Source: Rhizobium sp. AAP43
GTDB lineage: Bacteria; Pseudomonadota; Alphaproteobacteria; Rhizobiales; Rhizobiaceae
Direction of reading: 5' to 3'
NCBI RefSeq assembly: GCF_001296045.1
Contig: NZ_LJHS01000012.1
Location: forward strand, 124,001 to 188,000
Length of the DNA stretch: 64,000 nucleotides
Both the position numbers and the translations under genes were made by a program. Positions 36,356 through 47,164 of the stretch are shown piece after piece. A model generated the notes under the pieces. The model made no database searches. It saw only the letters and a program-made list of their open reading frames with translations, and had not been told where the DNA came from. The number at the start of each line of letters is the position of its first letter. Positions within the stretch are counted from its first letter, which is position 1.

Positions 36356-37519
36356 TCAGGTCCGGGCGAGGTATCGCTCTGCGAGTTCCACCCAAAAACT
36401 TGTGCCGATCGGCAGGATGTCGTCGTTGAAATCATAGCGCGGGTGATGCAGCGGTGGATCGTTCGGCGTCCGCTGGGTTCCGAGGAAGAAGTAACTCCCC
36501 GGGCGCTTTGCCAGCATATAGCCGAAATCCTCGCTCCCCATGGTTGGGCGCGCCATGTCCAGGACCTTCTCGGCACCGGCAAAACTTTTTGCCAGGTCCC
36601 GGACGAAATCGGTCTCCATCTTGTGATTGATGGTGGGATCGTAGCCACGTTCATAGTCGATGGTCACGCCCATGCCGTAGCTTGCAGCCTGCCCTTCAGC
36701 GACAGCTCTGATCCGGGCCTCAAGCTGGTCGCGCACCGCACTGTCGAAAGAGCGGATCGACAAAACCATTTCAGCACGCTCCGGAATAACATTGCTCGCG
36801 GCGCCGGCATGAAAACCGCCGACAGTTATCACGGTCGGGTCGAGCGGATGGATGTTGCGCGAGACGATGGTCTGCAGCGCCATGATGATCGACGCACCGC
36901 AGACGATTGGATCGGCAGTGGACTGAGGTTCGGCGCCATGCCCGCCGCGCCCATTCACCGTGATCTTGCATTCATCGACAGCCGCCATGATCGGCCCCTC
37001 ACGCACGGCAAACGTGCCGAAGGGAATATCGGGATCGTTGTGAAGCGCAAAAACCGCATCGCAGGGGAACTGATCCAAAAGCCCATCTTCGATCATGATA
37101 CGCGCGCCGCCGAAATTCTCCTCGGCAGGTTGGAATATGAGGTGGATGATACCATCGAAGTTCCGCCGCTCCGCCAGAAGCTTGGCAGCACCGAGAAGCA
37201 TCGCCGTATGCCCGTCATGGCCACAGGCATGCATCATCCCCGGCACCTTGCTGGCATATGGAAGGCCGGTCTCCTCCTGGATCGGCAGTGCATCGAAATC
37301 GGCACGGATGCCGACACTGCGCTGACTGTCGCCATTCCGCAGGGTGGCCACCACACCGGTTTTGGCCAGCCCCCGCGTCACCTCATAGCCGAGCGCTACC
37401 AGCCTCTCTGCGACATAGTCGGAGGTCTGGAATTCAGAAAGGCCGATCTCGGGGAACTGATGCAGATGGTGGCGCGTGGCGCGGACCTCATCCATCATGT
37501 TGGCGGCGTGGATCGTCAT
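36356..37519 (-). CDS. M20 family amidohydrolase (hippurate hydrolase type)
   Basis: Zinc or manganese amidohydrolase of 387 residues, hydrolysing N-acyl amino acids or related amides. Metal ligands include Cys99 and His101 in MHACGHDGH, Glu133-Glu134 in QPAEENFGGA, and His in the C-terminal LHHPRYDFND. The dimerisation lid has GRGGHGAEPQSTADPI. HipO-like enzymes act on hippurate or N-acetyl amino acids; the substrate here is unknown. The ATG at 37519 follows AGAGGG. It is divergent from the TetR regulator, which may control it. Confidence 0.93.
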   Translation of the reverse strand: MTIHAANMMDEVRATRHHLHQFPEIGLSEFQTSDYVAERLVALGYEVTRGLAKTGVVATLRNGDSQRSVGIRADFDALPIQEETGLPYASKVPGMMHACGHDGHTAMLLGAAKLLAERRNFDGIIHLIFQPAEENFGGARIMIEDGLLDQFPCDAVFALHNDPDIPFGTFAVREGPIMAAVDECKITVNGRGGHGAEPQSTADPIVCGASIIMALQTIVSRNIHPLDPTVITVGGFHAGAASNVIPERAEMVLSIRSFDSAVRDQLEARIRAVAEGQAASYGMGVTIDYERGYDPTINHKMETDFVRDLAKSFAGAEKVLDMARPTMGSEDFGYMLAKRPGSYFFLGTQRTPNDPPLHHPRYDFNDDILPIGTSFWVELAERYLART

Positions 37520-37665
37520 GGAAACCCTCTTCGGCACTTTGTCAGGCGGCTCTGCAAACTTTGACAGTGGCACTTGCGGTCAATGGGTTCAACCGGATAA
37601 AATCAGTTGACCTGCATCTCCTTCGCATCCATGCACCGGTCGCTCAATTCGACTTGGAGATCGTC

Positions 37666-38343
37666 ATGACACGCCGCAGCTTCCAGCGTGCCGGAGAAGC
37701 CGAACGTCGCCAGGATCTGGTGGCTGCGACGCTGGAGAGCATTTTCGAACATGGACTGGAAGGCGCCACCGTCCGTGACATTGCGGCAAGGGCAGGCGTG
37801 ACCGGCGGCCTGATCCGGCACTATTTCACCGGCAAGGACCATATGGTCCAGGAAGCCTACCGTGAAATGCTGGCGAACATGACCCGGACGGCAGTCGATG
37901 CGATGACCGGGGTTGAAGGCAATGCCTGCCAACAATTGCGCCGTTTCATCATTGCCAACCTCACCCCACCGATCGCGGATCCTCGGGCTCTGTCGCTCTG
38001 GGCAGCCTTTATCGGGCGGGTGCGTTCCAACGATGAATTCGGCCGTATCCATCGTGATAATTATCTCATTCTGCTTGATATTCTTGAGGGCTTGGTCGCA
38101 ACGGTACTGGCTGAACACAATCGCGCCGGCGATGCGCGGCAGTGTCGCCATCTTGCCATCGCCATCAACGGACTGATCGACGGGCTTTGGCTGGAAGGCT
38201 CTCTGGCGGGTGACCTTTTTGACGAAATCAAGCTGCCGGAGATCGCGCTGGCAGCCGTCGAAGCGCTGCTTGGCGGCATTTCGTTGCGCCGGTCCGACGA
38301 CACGATCGAGACCGCAGAGGGTGGCTCTGTTGATGCGGGGTAA
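37666..38343 (+). CDS. TetR/AcrR family regulator, BetI-like
   Basis: Transcription regulator of 225 residues. The N-terminal helix-turn-helix spans about residues 14-58: GATVRDIAARAGVTGGLIRHYFTGKDHM. The C-terminal domain resembles the BetI type, with EMLANMTRTAVD and the last helices ending near ALLGGISL. No betaine genes are nearby, so the ligand is not glycine betaine by context. The start ATG at 37666 follows TTGGAGA by about seven bases. Divergent orientation and the 146-base gap make the M20 gene a likely target. Confidence 0.9.
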   Translation: MTRRSFQRAGEAERRQDLVAATLESIFEHGLEGATVRDIAARAGVTGGLIRHYFTGKDHMVQEAYREMLANMTRTAVDAMTGVEGNACQQLRRFIIANLTPPIADPRALSLWAAFIGRVRSNDEFGRIHRDNYLILLDILEGLVATVLAEHNRAGDARQCRHLAIAINGLIDGLWLEGSLAGDLFDEIKLPEIALAAVEALLGGISLRRSDDTIETAEGGSVDAG

Positions 38344-38432
38344 CCGTGACTGCGAAGAAGCTGGCGATAGCCGTTGCCAGTTGATTGAAAAGAGTCATAA
38401 AAGGACGAATTTATAGCGTCTGGAGTGTGTGT

Positions 38433-38552
38433 ATGGCCGAATACCATGTCCGCGGCCGGGCCCTGTCCTATTACCGCCTACTTCTCTCCCGATTGTTGGC
38501 CTCCTCTGAGACTGTAGCAGATGAACCCGCCCATGATCGGCACTGGAAATAA
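38433..38552 (+). CDS. Possible 39-residue leader ORF before ndvB
   Basis: The frame codes for a short, basic, soluble peptide beginning MAEYHVRGRALSYYRLLLSRLL. The ATG has a GGAGTG site with five-base spacing, clearly better than the ndvB start. It ends 45 bases before the chosen ndvB ATG and six bases before the alternative ndvB TTG. No homologue is recognised. It may be a translational regulator of ndvB or a chance ORF. Confidence 0.35.
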   Translation: MAEYHVRGRALSYYRLLLSRLLASSETVADEPAHDRHWK

Positions 38553-38597
38553 ACCTGCTTGACCCCGCAAACCCCTGAACCGAGTTTTAATCCTTCC

Positions 38598-41500
38598 ATG
38601 ACGCTGCACGTTCCTTCGCGCGACCTTGAAGCAAAGCAGATCGATCATAACGATTCGATCCGCGCTGCATATTTTACCATTGAGGAGCTCGCTGATAGCG
38701 CCGCGTCGCTCGCCCTCAACGGCGCAGGAGAGCTCCCGGCATTCATGGAGTTCGACTTCTTTGCCCGGCACAAGGAGAACGAGCGCGAGATCCTGAGGGT
38801 CTACCGCGCCACAGCGGCTGATGTCGAAGCAGGGGCAACCATTACGCCTGCGGCCGAGTGGCTTCTCGACAATCACTACGTCATCGAAGAGGCGATCCAG
38901 GAAGTCCGTCGCGACTTCCCGCGCAAGTTCTACAAACAGCTTCCGACGATGAAAATCGGTGACCGCGAAATACCGCGCACGATGGCACTGGCCTGGCTTT
39001 ACGTCGCCCATACCCATTCAACGGTATCCCAGGAAAGCATGACGGCCCTGGTGGAGGGCTTCCAGCGACACCGCGTGCTGGATATTGGCGAGCTCTGGGC
39101 TTTGCCATCCATCGTGCGCTTCGTGCTCATCGAAAACCTCCGCCGCATCTCCATCCGAGTGGACCGGTCAAGGCAGATGCGCCGCAAGGCCAACGAAGCC
39201 GCCGATACGATCATCCGCCTTAATGATCCTGTCGCCGCAGCAGTCTATCTCGGCCAGATCGAGCAGCTCGCCGACGACAACACCTTTGCCACACAGTTCC
39301 TCTATCGCCTGCGCAACGGATCACAGGATACACGCTTCGCTGTCGACTGGGTCGAGAACCGGCTGGAAGCCGCAGGCCGTACCTCTCAGGAGGCAATGGA
39401 CGCTGAGCACAATCGCCTTTCCTCCGGCAATGTGACGATGGGCAATATCGTCCGCGGCCTGCGTGAGATCGACGACAAGGACTGGACGGTCTGGGTCGAA
39501 GAGGTCAGCCTCGTCGACGAAATTCTTGGTGAGCAAACGGATTTCCGCGAGCTGGATTTTGGCTCGCGCAACGCATACCGCAACACGATCGAGAAGCTCG
39601 CGCGGCGCTCGCCGCTGTCTGAAATCGAGATTGCCCGAAAGGCGATCCAGCTGGCCAGAGAGCACGGTGGCGACGCACAGCTGCTCGATGTCGGAATCTA
39701 TTTTGTCGGGACCCGGCGGAAAGAGCTGGAGGACGCAATTTCTTACCAGCCTCCGCTCTCTCGCAAGCTGGTAGATGGCATCAAGCAGCTGAACTGGCTC
39801 GCCATCGCAATCCCGGTCATCTTACTGACACTCGCTGCTTTGGCTTTCATCGGTCACTTTCTCGCCGCGACGGCCCTGGCGACCCCCATCGTCGTCATCT
39901 TGCTCCTCCTCGTTTCGCTTCCGGTTTCCGAAGGCGCGACCGGCCTGTTCAACACGTTGGTAACCTATTTCGTGAAACCGTCCCGTCTGACGGGTTACGA
40001 ATTCAAGAACGGGATTCCAGAAGACGCCCGGACCCTGGTGGTCGTGCCCTGCATGATCACCAAGCGCGACGACGTCGACGAACTTGTGCGCAACCTTGAG
40101 GTCCACTACCTCACCAATCCCCACGGCGAGATCTACTTTGCCCTTCTCAGCGACTGGAAAGATAGCCAGAAGGAAGAAACACCCGCAGACCTGGAAATCC
40201 TCGACTACGCCATGCGCGAAGTCGCCAGCCTGAATGAGCGCTACAGGGACGAGAACCGGACGCGCTTCTATCTGCTTCACCGTCGCCGTCTGCACAATCC
40301 GGCTGAAGGCTGCTGGATGGGCTGGGAGCGTAAGCGCGGCAAGTTGCACGAGCTGAACCTCCTGCTGCGCGGCGACCGTGACACCTCCTACATGCCGGGT
40401 GCAAACACCGTGCCCGAGGACATTCGCTACGTCATGACGCTGGACGCCGATACGCGTTTGATGCGCGATGCAGTGACGAAGCTCGTCGGCAAGATGCATC
40501 ATCCAATCAACCGTCCGGTGCATGATGAAAAGACGGGCCGCGTCATCAGCGGCTACGGCATCCTGCAGCCCCGCGTCACGCCATCGCTTACAACGGGCAA
40601 TGATGCCTCGGTATTCCAGCGCATCTTTTCGATGAACCGCGGCCTGGACCCTTATGTCTTCACCGTTTCGGACGTCTATCAAGACCTCACAGACGAAGGC
40701 AGCTTCACAGGCAAGGGCCTTTATGACGTCGACGCCTTCGAGCGCGCAATCAAGGGCCGGATCGACGAGAACTCCGTACTCAGCCACGACCTTCTTGAAG
40801 GCTCCTTTGCCCGCTGCGCTCTTATCACCGATGTCGAACTGGTCGAAGACTTTCCAACCCGCTACGAGGTCGAGGTATCACGGCAACATCGGTGGGCGCG
40901 CGGCGACTGGCAGCTGCTTCCCTATATCGGCGATCCGAGCCACGGCCTGACGTCTCTCGCGCGCTGGAAGATGGTGGACAACCTCCGTCGCTCTCTGACA
41001 CCCATCGCCTGGTTTGCGGCCTCCGTCCTCGGATGGGCAACGATGGACCCAGTTGTCGCAAGCATCTGGCAACTGCTTCTGATCTTCAGCCTTTTTGTCG
41101 CCCCAACGATCTCGCTCCTGTCCGGTCTCGTTCCCCGCCAGTCCGATATCGTGCATGCGGCCCATTTCAACACGCTCTGGTCCGAGATCCGCTCGATCAA
41201 CGCACAAGTCGCCTTGCGGATCGTCTTTATCGCGGATCAGGCCTGCATGATGGCCGATGCCATTGCCCGCTCGCTCTATCGCATGCTGGTCAGCCGCAAG
41301 CTGCTGCTGGAATGGCGCACGGCAGCCAGCATCCAGTCCGCAGCCCAGGGCTCGATCACATCCTACTATCAGAACATGCGCCACGCGCCGGTTCTCGCCG
41401 TGCTGTCGCTTGCTGTTGCGGCCATGCCGGGCGGCTACGGCTATCTCATCGGCGTGCCCTTCGCGCTCCTGTGGGTAACATCGCCCTTTGTTGCCTGGTA

Positions 41501-44500
41501 TGTGAGCCAGTCGGCCGAAACTGAAGACAGGCTGGAAGTCCCCGCCCATGTCGCACAGGAACTGCGCAAGATTGCACGCCGCACATGGCGCTACTTCGAA
41601 ACCTTCACGACCGCAGGTGACAACTATCTGCCGCCGGACAATTTCCAGGAAAATCCCGAACCGGTGGTCGCCCACCGCACCTCCCCGACCAATATCGGCG
41701 TCTATCTGCTGTCCGTCGTTTCCGCCCGGCATTTCGGCTGGCTGAGCTTCGACCAGACCATCGAGCGTTTGGAACAGACGATCTCCACGGTCGAGCGCAT
41801 GGAAAAGTATCGTGGGCACCTCTACAACTGGTACCACACCGATAGCCTGAAGCCGCTCGGACCGCGCTACGTATCCGCCGTCGATAGCGGCAACCTTGCC
41901 GGCCACCTCATCGCCATCTCGTCCGCCTGCCGCGAATGGGCCGAAGCCCCTTCCGCACATCTGCAAGGCAATCTGGACGGTATCGGCGATGTCGGCGGCA
42001 TCCTGTTTGAGGAACTGAAAAAGCTTCCTGACGACCGCAAGACGGTGAGACCACTCCGCCGGCGCCTTGAAGAACGCATCATAGGCTTCAATAACGCGCT
42101 CGCCTCGGTCAAGCGTGAGCATGAATTCGCCTCGATCCGCATCATCAATCTGGCCGTTCTGGCACGCGACATGCAAAAGCTCGCGGCCAATTTCGACCAT
42201 GAGGTTCGCTCGAAAGGCAGCGCCGAAGTCGTCCGCTGGACGGAAGCCCTGGTTTCCGTCTGCGAAGCGCACATCGCCGACACCGCTTTCGACCTCTCGA
42301 ACATCGATCCCTTGCGTCAGCGACTGGCGCAACTGTCCGAACGCGCACGAGCCATCGCCTTCCAGATGGACTTCAGCTTCCTCTTCCGTCCCGAACGACG
42401 CCTGCTGTCCATCGGCTACCGGGTGGACGGTCGCGAACTCGACGAAGCCTGCTACGACCTTCTGGCTTCGGAATGCCGACTCACCAGCCTGTTCGCGATC
42501 GCCAAGGGCGACCTTCCGACCGAACACTGGTATCGCCTCGGCCGCCAGGTCGTGCCAATCGGCGCCCGCCCTGCCCTGATCTCCTGGTCAGGCTCAATGT
42601 TCGAATACCTGATGCCGCCGCTTGTCATGCAAGAGCAGCAGGGTGGCATCCTCAACCAGACCAACAATCTGGTCGTCATCGAACAGATGAACCACGGTCG
42701 CCGTCTGAATATTCCGTGGGGCATCTCGGAAGCCGCCTTCAATGCGCGCGACCACGAGATGAACTACCAGTACACCAACTTTGGCGTTCCGACGCTCGGC
42801 CTCAAGCGCGGCCTGGGCCAGAACGCCGTCATCGCACCTTATGCGTCGATCCTGGCCAGCCAGTACTATCCAGAGGAATCGCTTGAAAACCTTGAGCGCC
42901 TGCGCGAACTGGGTGCGCTCGGAGCCTATGGTTTCCACGATGCCGTCGACTTTACGCCGACCCGACTGCAGGACGGGCAGAAATGCGCGGTGGTCTTCAA
43001 TTATTATGCCCACCACCATGGCATGTCGATCGCAGCCATCGCCAACGTGGCCTTCAACGGACGCCTGCGTGACCTCTTCCACGCCGATCCGGTCATTGAA
43101 GCGGCAGAACTCCTGCTGCAGGAAAAATCACCCCGCGAAATCCCGGTGATGAACGCCAAGTACGAGCCGCAAACCCCGGCCAAGAACCAGGCGAACCTGC
43201 TTCGGGCGGAAATCCGCACCGTTGAGGATCCGGCCCGCAAGGACCGCGAAGCCGTCTTCCTCTCGAACGGCCATTACTCGGTCATGCTGACCGCGACCGG
43301 TTCAGGCTTCTCGCGTTGGAACGGCCAGTCGGTATCCCGCTGGAAGCCCGACCCGACCGAAGATCGCTGGGGCACCTTCCTGTTTCTGCGCGACATGGCG
43401 GACAATCGTTGGTGGTCTGCGACGGCCACACCGCGCCGCGCCGAGGACGAAAAGTCGAAGGCAATTTTCGGTGACGACAAGGCCGAATTCTTCAAGACAG
43501 TTGGCGATATCTCGACCTCGGTCGAATGCATTGTCGCCACCGAACACGATGCTGAAGGCCGTCGCCTGACGATCCTCAACACCGGTACCGAGGACCGCTT
43601 CATCGAAGTGACCTCCTACCTCGAGCCGGTTCTCGGATATGACGACGCCGACAGTGCGCATCCCCTGTTCTCACGCATGTTCGTCAAGACCGAGTTTGGT
43701 CGACGCCGGGATGTGATCCGGGCGGAGCGCAACAAGCGCAGCCCGAGCGATCCCGACATCTGCGTCGCTCATCTGGTTGTCGATAGCGCCGGCCAGGGTC
43801 GACCGACCGAGTTCGAAACCGACCGCCGTCGATTCCTCGGCCGTGGACGGACCCTCGGCGAGGCAGCAGCCTTCGATCCAGGCGCCACGCTGTCTGGCAG
43901 TGAGGGCTTTACCCTTGATCCGATCCTCAGCCTGCGCCGCGTCGTGCGCGTGCCCGCCGGCAAGAAGATCTCGCTGATCTTCTGGACGATGGCCGCACCG
44001 AACCGCCAGGAAATCGATCAGGCGATTGAACGTTACCGCCATCCGGATTCGTTCAGCCACGAACTCGTGCACGCCTGGACCCGTGCACAGGTCGAATTGC
44101 GGCACATCGGCATCACTTCGCAACAGGCGGCAGCCTTCCAGCATCTCGGCCGCTACCTGACCTATCCAGATCCGCATCTGCGTGCCGATCCGGATACGGT
44201 GCGCAACGGCCTGCGGTCACAGTCGGCGCTCTGGCCGATGGCAATCTCCGGCGACAATCCGATCTTCGCCCTGCGCATCAACGACGACATGGACCTCGAC
44301 ATTGCACGGGAAGCCATGAGCGCGATCGAATACTTGCGCCGCCGCGGCGTCGTGGCCGATCTTGCCATCGTCAACGAACGTGCAACCTCCTACGCACAGG
44401 AAATGCAGCATGCCCTCGATCAGATGGCGGACAATCTGCGCCACCGTCTACCCCCGGGCAGCCAGCACATCTTCATCGTCCGCAACGATCTCGTTGGAGA

Positions 44501-47090
44501 GGACACCGTTGCATCCCTGATCGCGGCTGCTCGTGTCGTCCTGCATACGCGCAACGGCAAGGTCAGCGATCAGGTAAACCGCGCTGTCTCCCTATTCGCC
44601 ACGCCGCGCGCTTCCGAAGCAAAACTGGACTGGGATGGGCCTCTGCCCGCCCTCCCCGCGCCTGCGGCGGCAACTACATCCGTTTCCGGTGACGATCTGG
44701 ATTTCTGGAACGGAATCGGCGGCTTTACCAAGGATGGAAGCGAATACGTAATCCGCTTGTCGGGATCTGCGACCACACCACAGCCCTGGATCAACGTGAT
44801 CGCCAATGAGCGCTTCGGCTTCCACGTCTCGGCCGAAGGTGCTGGCTTTACCTGGAGCCAGAACTCCCGCGACCATCAGTTGACACAGTGGACAAATGAC
44901 CCTGTCATCGACCGACCGGGCGAGGCATTCTACATCACCGACAGCGAGAGCGGTCGAAACTATGCCGCTGTTTCGGCTCTCAACCTCGATCCCCAGGTAC
45001 AGTTCGAGACACGTCATGGGCTCGGCTACTCCGTGCTGTCTAGCCGTCACGATGATCTCGACATCGAACTGACCCAGACAGTGGATAACGAGCAGCCTCT
45101 GAAGCTGTCGCGTCTGAAGATCGCCAACAAGAGCGGCCAAAAGAAGCGTCTGCGCATTGCTGGTTACTGCGAATGGGTCCTGGGCAACAATCCTACCCGA
45201 ACAGCGCCCTTCGTCCTGTCGAGCTTCGACGAGGAAACAGGAGCCTTGCTGGCGACCAATCCGCATGATCTCAACTATCCGGGACGTACCGCCTTCTTCG
45301 CGGGGCCGGGTATACCTTCCGGTTACACCGCCACTAGGCGGGAGTTCCTCGGACGTCACGGAACGATCCAGCAGCCTCAAGCGATCATTGTCGCCGATAC
45401 AATGACCGGTTCGGTCGACAATGACGGCGATCCTTGCGCGGCGATGGCTTTCGATATCGAACTCGCAGCGAACGGCTCAACGGAACTCGTCTTCGTGCTG
45501 GGAGAGACTGAAACCGCAGAGGAAGCGAAAGCGCTGATCGAAACGACGCGGCGTCGTCCATTTGCTGACATCCTGGCGGCCACGCGTCGCCATTGGACAG
45601 AAGCTGTGGGCCGACTCCACGTCGAGACCGGCGACAAGGCTTTCGACAATCTGGTCAACTATTGGCTGCCCTATCAGGCTCTGGCCTGCCGTGTCACGGC
45701 ACGCGCCGGCTTCTACCAGGCGAGCGGGGCCTTCGGCTTCCGTGACCAGCTTCAGGACACGTTGGCATTCCTCGCCAGCGAACCGCAACTGGCGCGCAAG
45801 CAGATCCTGAACGCCGCAGCTCGCCAGTTCCCGGAAGGGGATGTCCAGCATTGGTGGCTGCCGAAGACAGGAGCCGGCGTTCGAACCCTGATCTCGGACG
45901 ACGTGGTATGGCTTGCCCATGCGGTTCATGCCTATGTCGCGGCAACAGGGGACGAATCTCTCCTCGATGAACAGATTCTCTTCATTGAGGGGCCGAAGCT
46001 TGAGCCCGGGCAACATGACAGCTTCTACCAGCCGACCCCGTCGGAACAGAGCGCAAGCCTTTACGAGCATGCCGCATTGGCGCTTGATCTGGCCGTCAGC
46101 CGGACGGGTAGCCACAACCTGCCACTGATCCTGGGCGGCGACTGGAATGACGGCATGAACCGGGTCGGCAGCGCCGGACGTGGTGAAAGCGTCTGGCTCG
46201 GCTGGCTCCTCGGTTCAACACTGGAAAGCTTCATTCCGATCGCTCAGAAGCGTAAGGACAAGCAGCGGGTCGAGCGCTGGACGGACCATCTCGAAAAGCT
46301 GAAACTCGCTCTTGAGACAGCCGGCTGGGATGGAGAGCACTATAAGCGCGGCTATTTCGACGATGGTTCAGCACTGGGCTCGAAAGATTCTGTCCATTGC
46401 AAGATCGATTCGATTGCGCAGTCCTGGAGCGTGCTCTCCGGCCTCGGCCAGGAAGATCACGTTAAATCCGCACTCGATGAAGCGATGAAGGAACTCGTCG
46501 ACATCGAAAACGGCATCGTTCGGCTGTTTACGCCGCCGTTCGACAAGCCGGAAGTCGACCCGGGCTACATCGGCGCTTATCCTCCGGGCGTGCGCGAAAA
46601 TGGCGGGCAGTATACCCACGCCGCGATCTGGCTTGGGCTCGCCCTGCTGAAGGCCGGCCGGGGTTCGGATGCATGGCATGTGTTCACCCTCCTCAACCCA
46701 ATCAACCACGCCAGCGATCCTGCATCGACAGAGCGCTATCGCGTCGAGCCTTATGTTGTTGCCGCCGATGTCTATGGTGGGGACGCATATATGGGGCGCG
46801 GCGGCTGGACCTGGTACACAGGATCGGCCGGTTGGCTCTATCGCTTCGCCGTTGAAGGCATTCTCGGCATCACGAGCAAGAATGGCGAGATCGTCGTGAA
46901 CCCTACGCTGCCGGATCATTGGCAGGGCTTTACCGCAAAACTGTCCTCGGTCTATCGTCAGGTGTCGATCACGGCAAACCGCAGCAGCAAGGGTATCGAA
47001 GTGGCGGTTAACGGTGCGCCGCAGGTGACATCCTCGGCCCCCCCTGTGAAGAAGAAGCCAAGGCCCCGCAAGCCGGCACCCGCTGAGTGA
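38598..47090 (+). CDS. ndvB: Cyclic beta-1,2-glucan synthase
   Basis: Giant inner-membrane enzyme of about 2830 residues that initiates, elongates and cyclises periplasmic beta-1,2-glucans needed for osmoadaptation, nodulation or virulence (NdvB/ChvB). Membrane helices are at about 398-450, then the GT84 glycosyltransferase domain follows with DADTR (Asp616, Asp618) and RQHRW (762-766). More helices lie at about 795-960. The C-terminal two thirds hold phosphorylase-type GH94 regions with GGDWNDGMNR (about 2511-2520). A Lys/Pro-rich tail ends the protein. The start is ATG 38598 or TTG 38559 (13 more residues); neither has a good ribosome site. It converges with pyc. Confidence 0.96.
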   Translation: MTLHVPSRDLEAKQIDHNDSIRAAYFTIEELADSAASLALNGAGELPAFMEFDFFARHKENEREILRVYRATAADVEAGATITPAAEWLLDNHYVIEEAIQEVRRDFPRKFYKQLPTMKIGDREIPRTMALAWLYVAHTHSTVSQESMTALVEGFQRHRVLDIGELWALPSIVRFVLIENLRRISIRVDRSRQMRRKANEAADTIIRLNDPVAAAVYLGQIEQLADDNTFATQFLYRLRNGSQDTRFAVDWVENRLEAAGRTSQEAMDAEHNRLSSGNVTMGNIVRGLREIDDKDWTVWVEEVSLVDEILGEQTDFRELDFGSRNAYRNTIEKLARRSPLSEIEIARKAIQLAREHGGDAQLLDVGIYFVGTRRKELEDAISYQPPLSRKLVDGIKQLNWLAIAIPVILLTLAALAFIGHFLAATALATPIVVILLLLVSLPVSEGATGLFNTLVTYFVKPSRLTGYEFKNGIPEDARTLVVVPCMITKRDDVDELVRNLEVHYLTNPHGEIYFALLSDWKDSQKEETPADLEILDYAMREVASLNERYRDENRTRFYLLHRRRLHNPAEGCWMGWERKRGKLHELNLLLRGDRDTSYMPGANTVPEDIRYVMTLDADTRLMRDAVTKLVGKMHHPINRPVHDEKTGRVISGYGILQPRVTPSLTTGNDASVFQRIFSMNRGLDPYVFTVSDVYQDLTDEGSFTGKGLYDVDAFERAIKGRIDENSVLSHDLLEGSFARCALITDVELVEDFPTRYEVEVSRQHRWARGDWQLLPYIGDPSHGLTSLARWKMVDNLRRSLTPIAWFAASVLGWATMDPVVASIWQLLLIFSLFVAPTISLLSGLVPRQSDIVHAAHFNTLWSEIRSINAQVALRIVFIADQACMMADAIARSLYRMLVSRKLLLEWRTAASIQSAAQGSITSYYQNMRHAPVLAVLSLAVAAMPGGYGYLIGVPFALLWVTSPFVAWYVSQSAETEDRLEVPAHVAQELRKIARRTWRYFETFTTAGDNYLPPDNFQENPEPVVAHRTSPTNIGVYLLSVVSARHFGWLSFDQTIERLEQTISTVERMEKYRGHLYNWYHTDSLKPLGPRYVSAVDSGNLAGHLIAISSACREWAEAPSAHLQGNLDGIGDVGGILFEELKKLPDDRKTVRPLRRRLEERIIGFNNALASVKREHEFASIRIINLAVLARDMQKLAANFDHEVRSKGSAEVVRWTEALVSVCEAHIADTAFDLSNIDPLRQRLAQLSERARAIAFQMDFSFLFRPERRLLSIGYRVDGRELDEACYDLLASECRLTSLFAIAKGDLPTEHWYRLGRQVVPIGARPALISWSGSMFEYLMPPLVMQEQQGGILNQTNNLVVIEQMNHGRRLNIPWGISEAAFNARDHEMNYQYTNFGVPTLGLKRGLGQNAVIAPYASILASQYYPEESLENLERLRELGALGAYGFHDAVDFTPTRLQDGQKCAVVFNYYAHHHGMSIAAIANVAFNGRLRDLFHADPVIEAAELLLQEKSPREIPVMNAKYEPQTPAKNQANLLRAEIRTVEDPARKDREAVFLSNGHYSVMLTATGSGFSRWNGQSVSRWKPDPTEDRWGTFLFLRDMADNRWWSATATPRRAEDEKSKAIFGDDKAEFFKTVGDISTSVECIVATEHDAEGRRLTILNTGTEDRFIEVTSYLEPVLGYDDADSAHPLFSRMFVKTEFGRRRDVIRAERNKRSPSDPDICVAHLVVDSAGQGRPTEFETDRRRFLGRGRTLGEAAAFDPGATLSGSEGFTLDPILSLRRVVRVPAGKKISLIFWTMAAPNRQEIDQAIERYRHPDSFSHELVHAWTRAQVELRHIGITSQQAAAFQHLGRYLTYPDPHLRADPDTVRNGLRSQSALWPMAISGDNPIFALRINDDMDLDIAREAMSAIEYLRRRGVVADLAIVNERATSYAQEMQHALDQMADNLRHRLPPGSQHIFIVRNDLVGEDTVASLIAAARVVLHTRNGKVSDQVNRAVSLFATPRASEAKLDWDGPLPALPAPAAATTSVSGDDLDFWNGIGGFTKDGSEYVIRLSGSATTPQPWINVIANERFGFHVSAEGAGFTWSQNSRDHQLTQWTNDPVIDRPGEAFYITDSESGRNYAAVSALNLDPQVQFETRHGLGYSVLSSRHDDLDIELTQTVDNEQPLKLSRLKIANKSGQKKRLRIAGYCEWVLGNNPTRTAPFVLSSFDEETGALLATNPHDLNYPGRTAFFAGPGIPSGYTATRREFLGRHGTIQQPQAIIVADTMTGSVDNDGDPCAAMAFDIELAANGSTELVFVLGETETAEEAKALIETTRRRPFADILAATRRHWTEAVGRLHVETGDKAFDNLVNYWLPYQALACRVTARAGFYQASGAFGFRDQLQDTLAFLASEPQLARKQILNAAARQFPEGDVQHWWLPKTGAGVRTLISDDVVWLAHAVHAYVAATGDESLLDEQILFIEGPKLEPGQHDSFYQPTPSEQSASLYEHAALALDLAVSRTGSHNLPLILGGDWNDGMNRVGSAGRGESVWLGWLLGSTLESFIPIAQKRKDKQRVERWTDHLEKLKLALETAGWDGEHYKRGYFDDGSALGSKDSVHCKIDSIAQSWSVLSGLGQEDHVKSALDEAMKELVDIENGIVRLFTPPFDKPEVDPGYIGAYPPGVRENGGQYTHAAIWLGLALLKAGRGSDAWHVFTLLNPINHASDPASTERYRVEPYVVAADVYGGDAYMGRGGWTWYTGSAGWLYRFAVEGILGITSKNGEIVVNPTLPDHWQGFTAKLSSVYRQVSITANRSSKGIEVAVNGAPQVTSSAPPVKKKPRPRKPAPAE

Positions 47091-47107
47091 TCAGCATTTA
47101 AGAACAA

Positions 47108-47145
47108 AAAAAGCCCCGCCGGTCGACTGACCGGCGGGGCTTTTT
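47108..47145. terminator. Bidirectional terminator between ndvB and pyc
   Basis: AAAAAGCCCCGCCGGTC and GACCGGCGGGGCTTTTT pair across four bases; the stem has 12 bp of strong pairs plus A/T arms. Confidence 0.95.
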
Positions 47146-47164
47146 ATGAGGCTCCGATCAACAA

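Noticed and set aside
40878..42527. 549-codon minus-strand frame inside ndvB
   Set aside because: Antisense shadow; the plus-strand frame continues with conserved cyclic-glucan synthase sequence.
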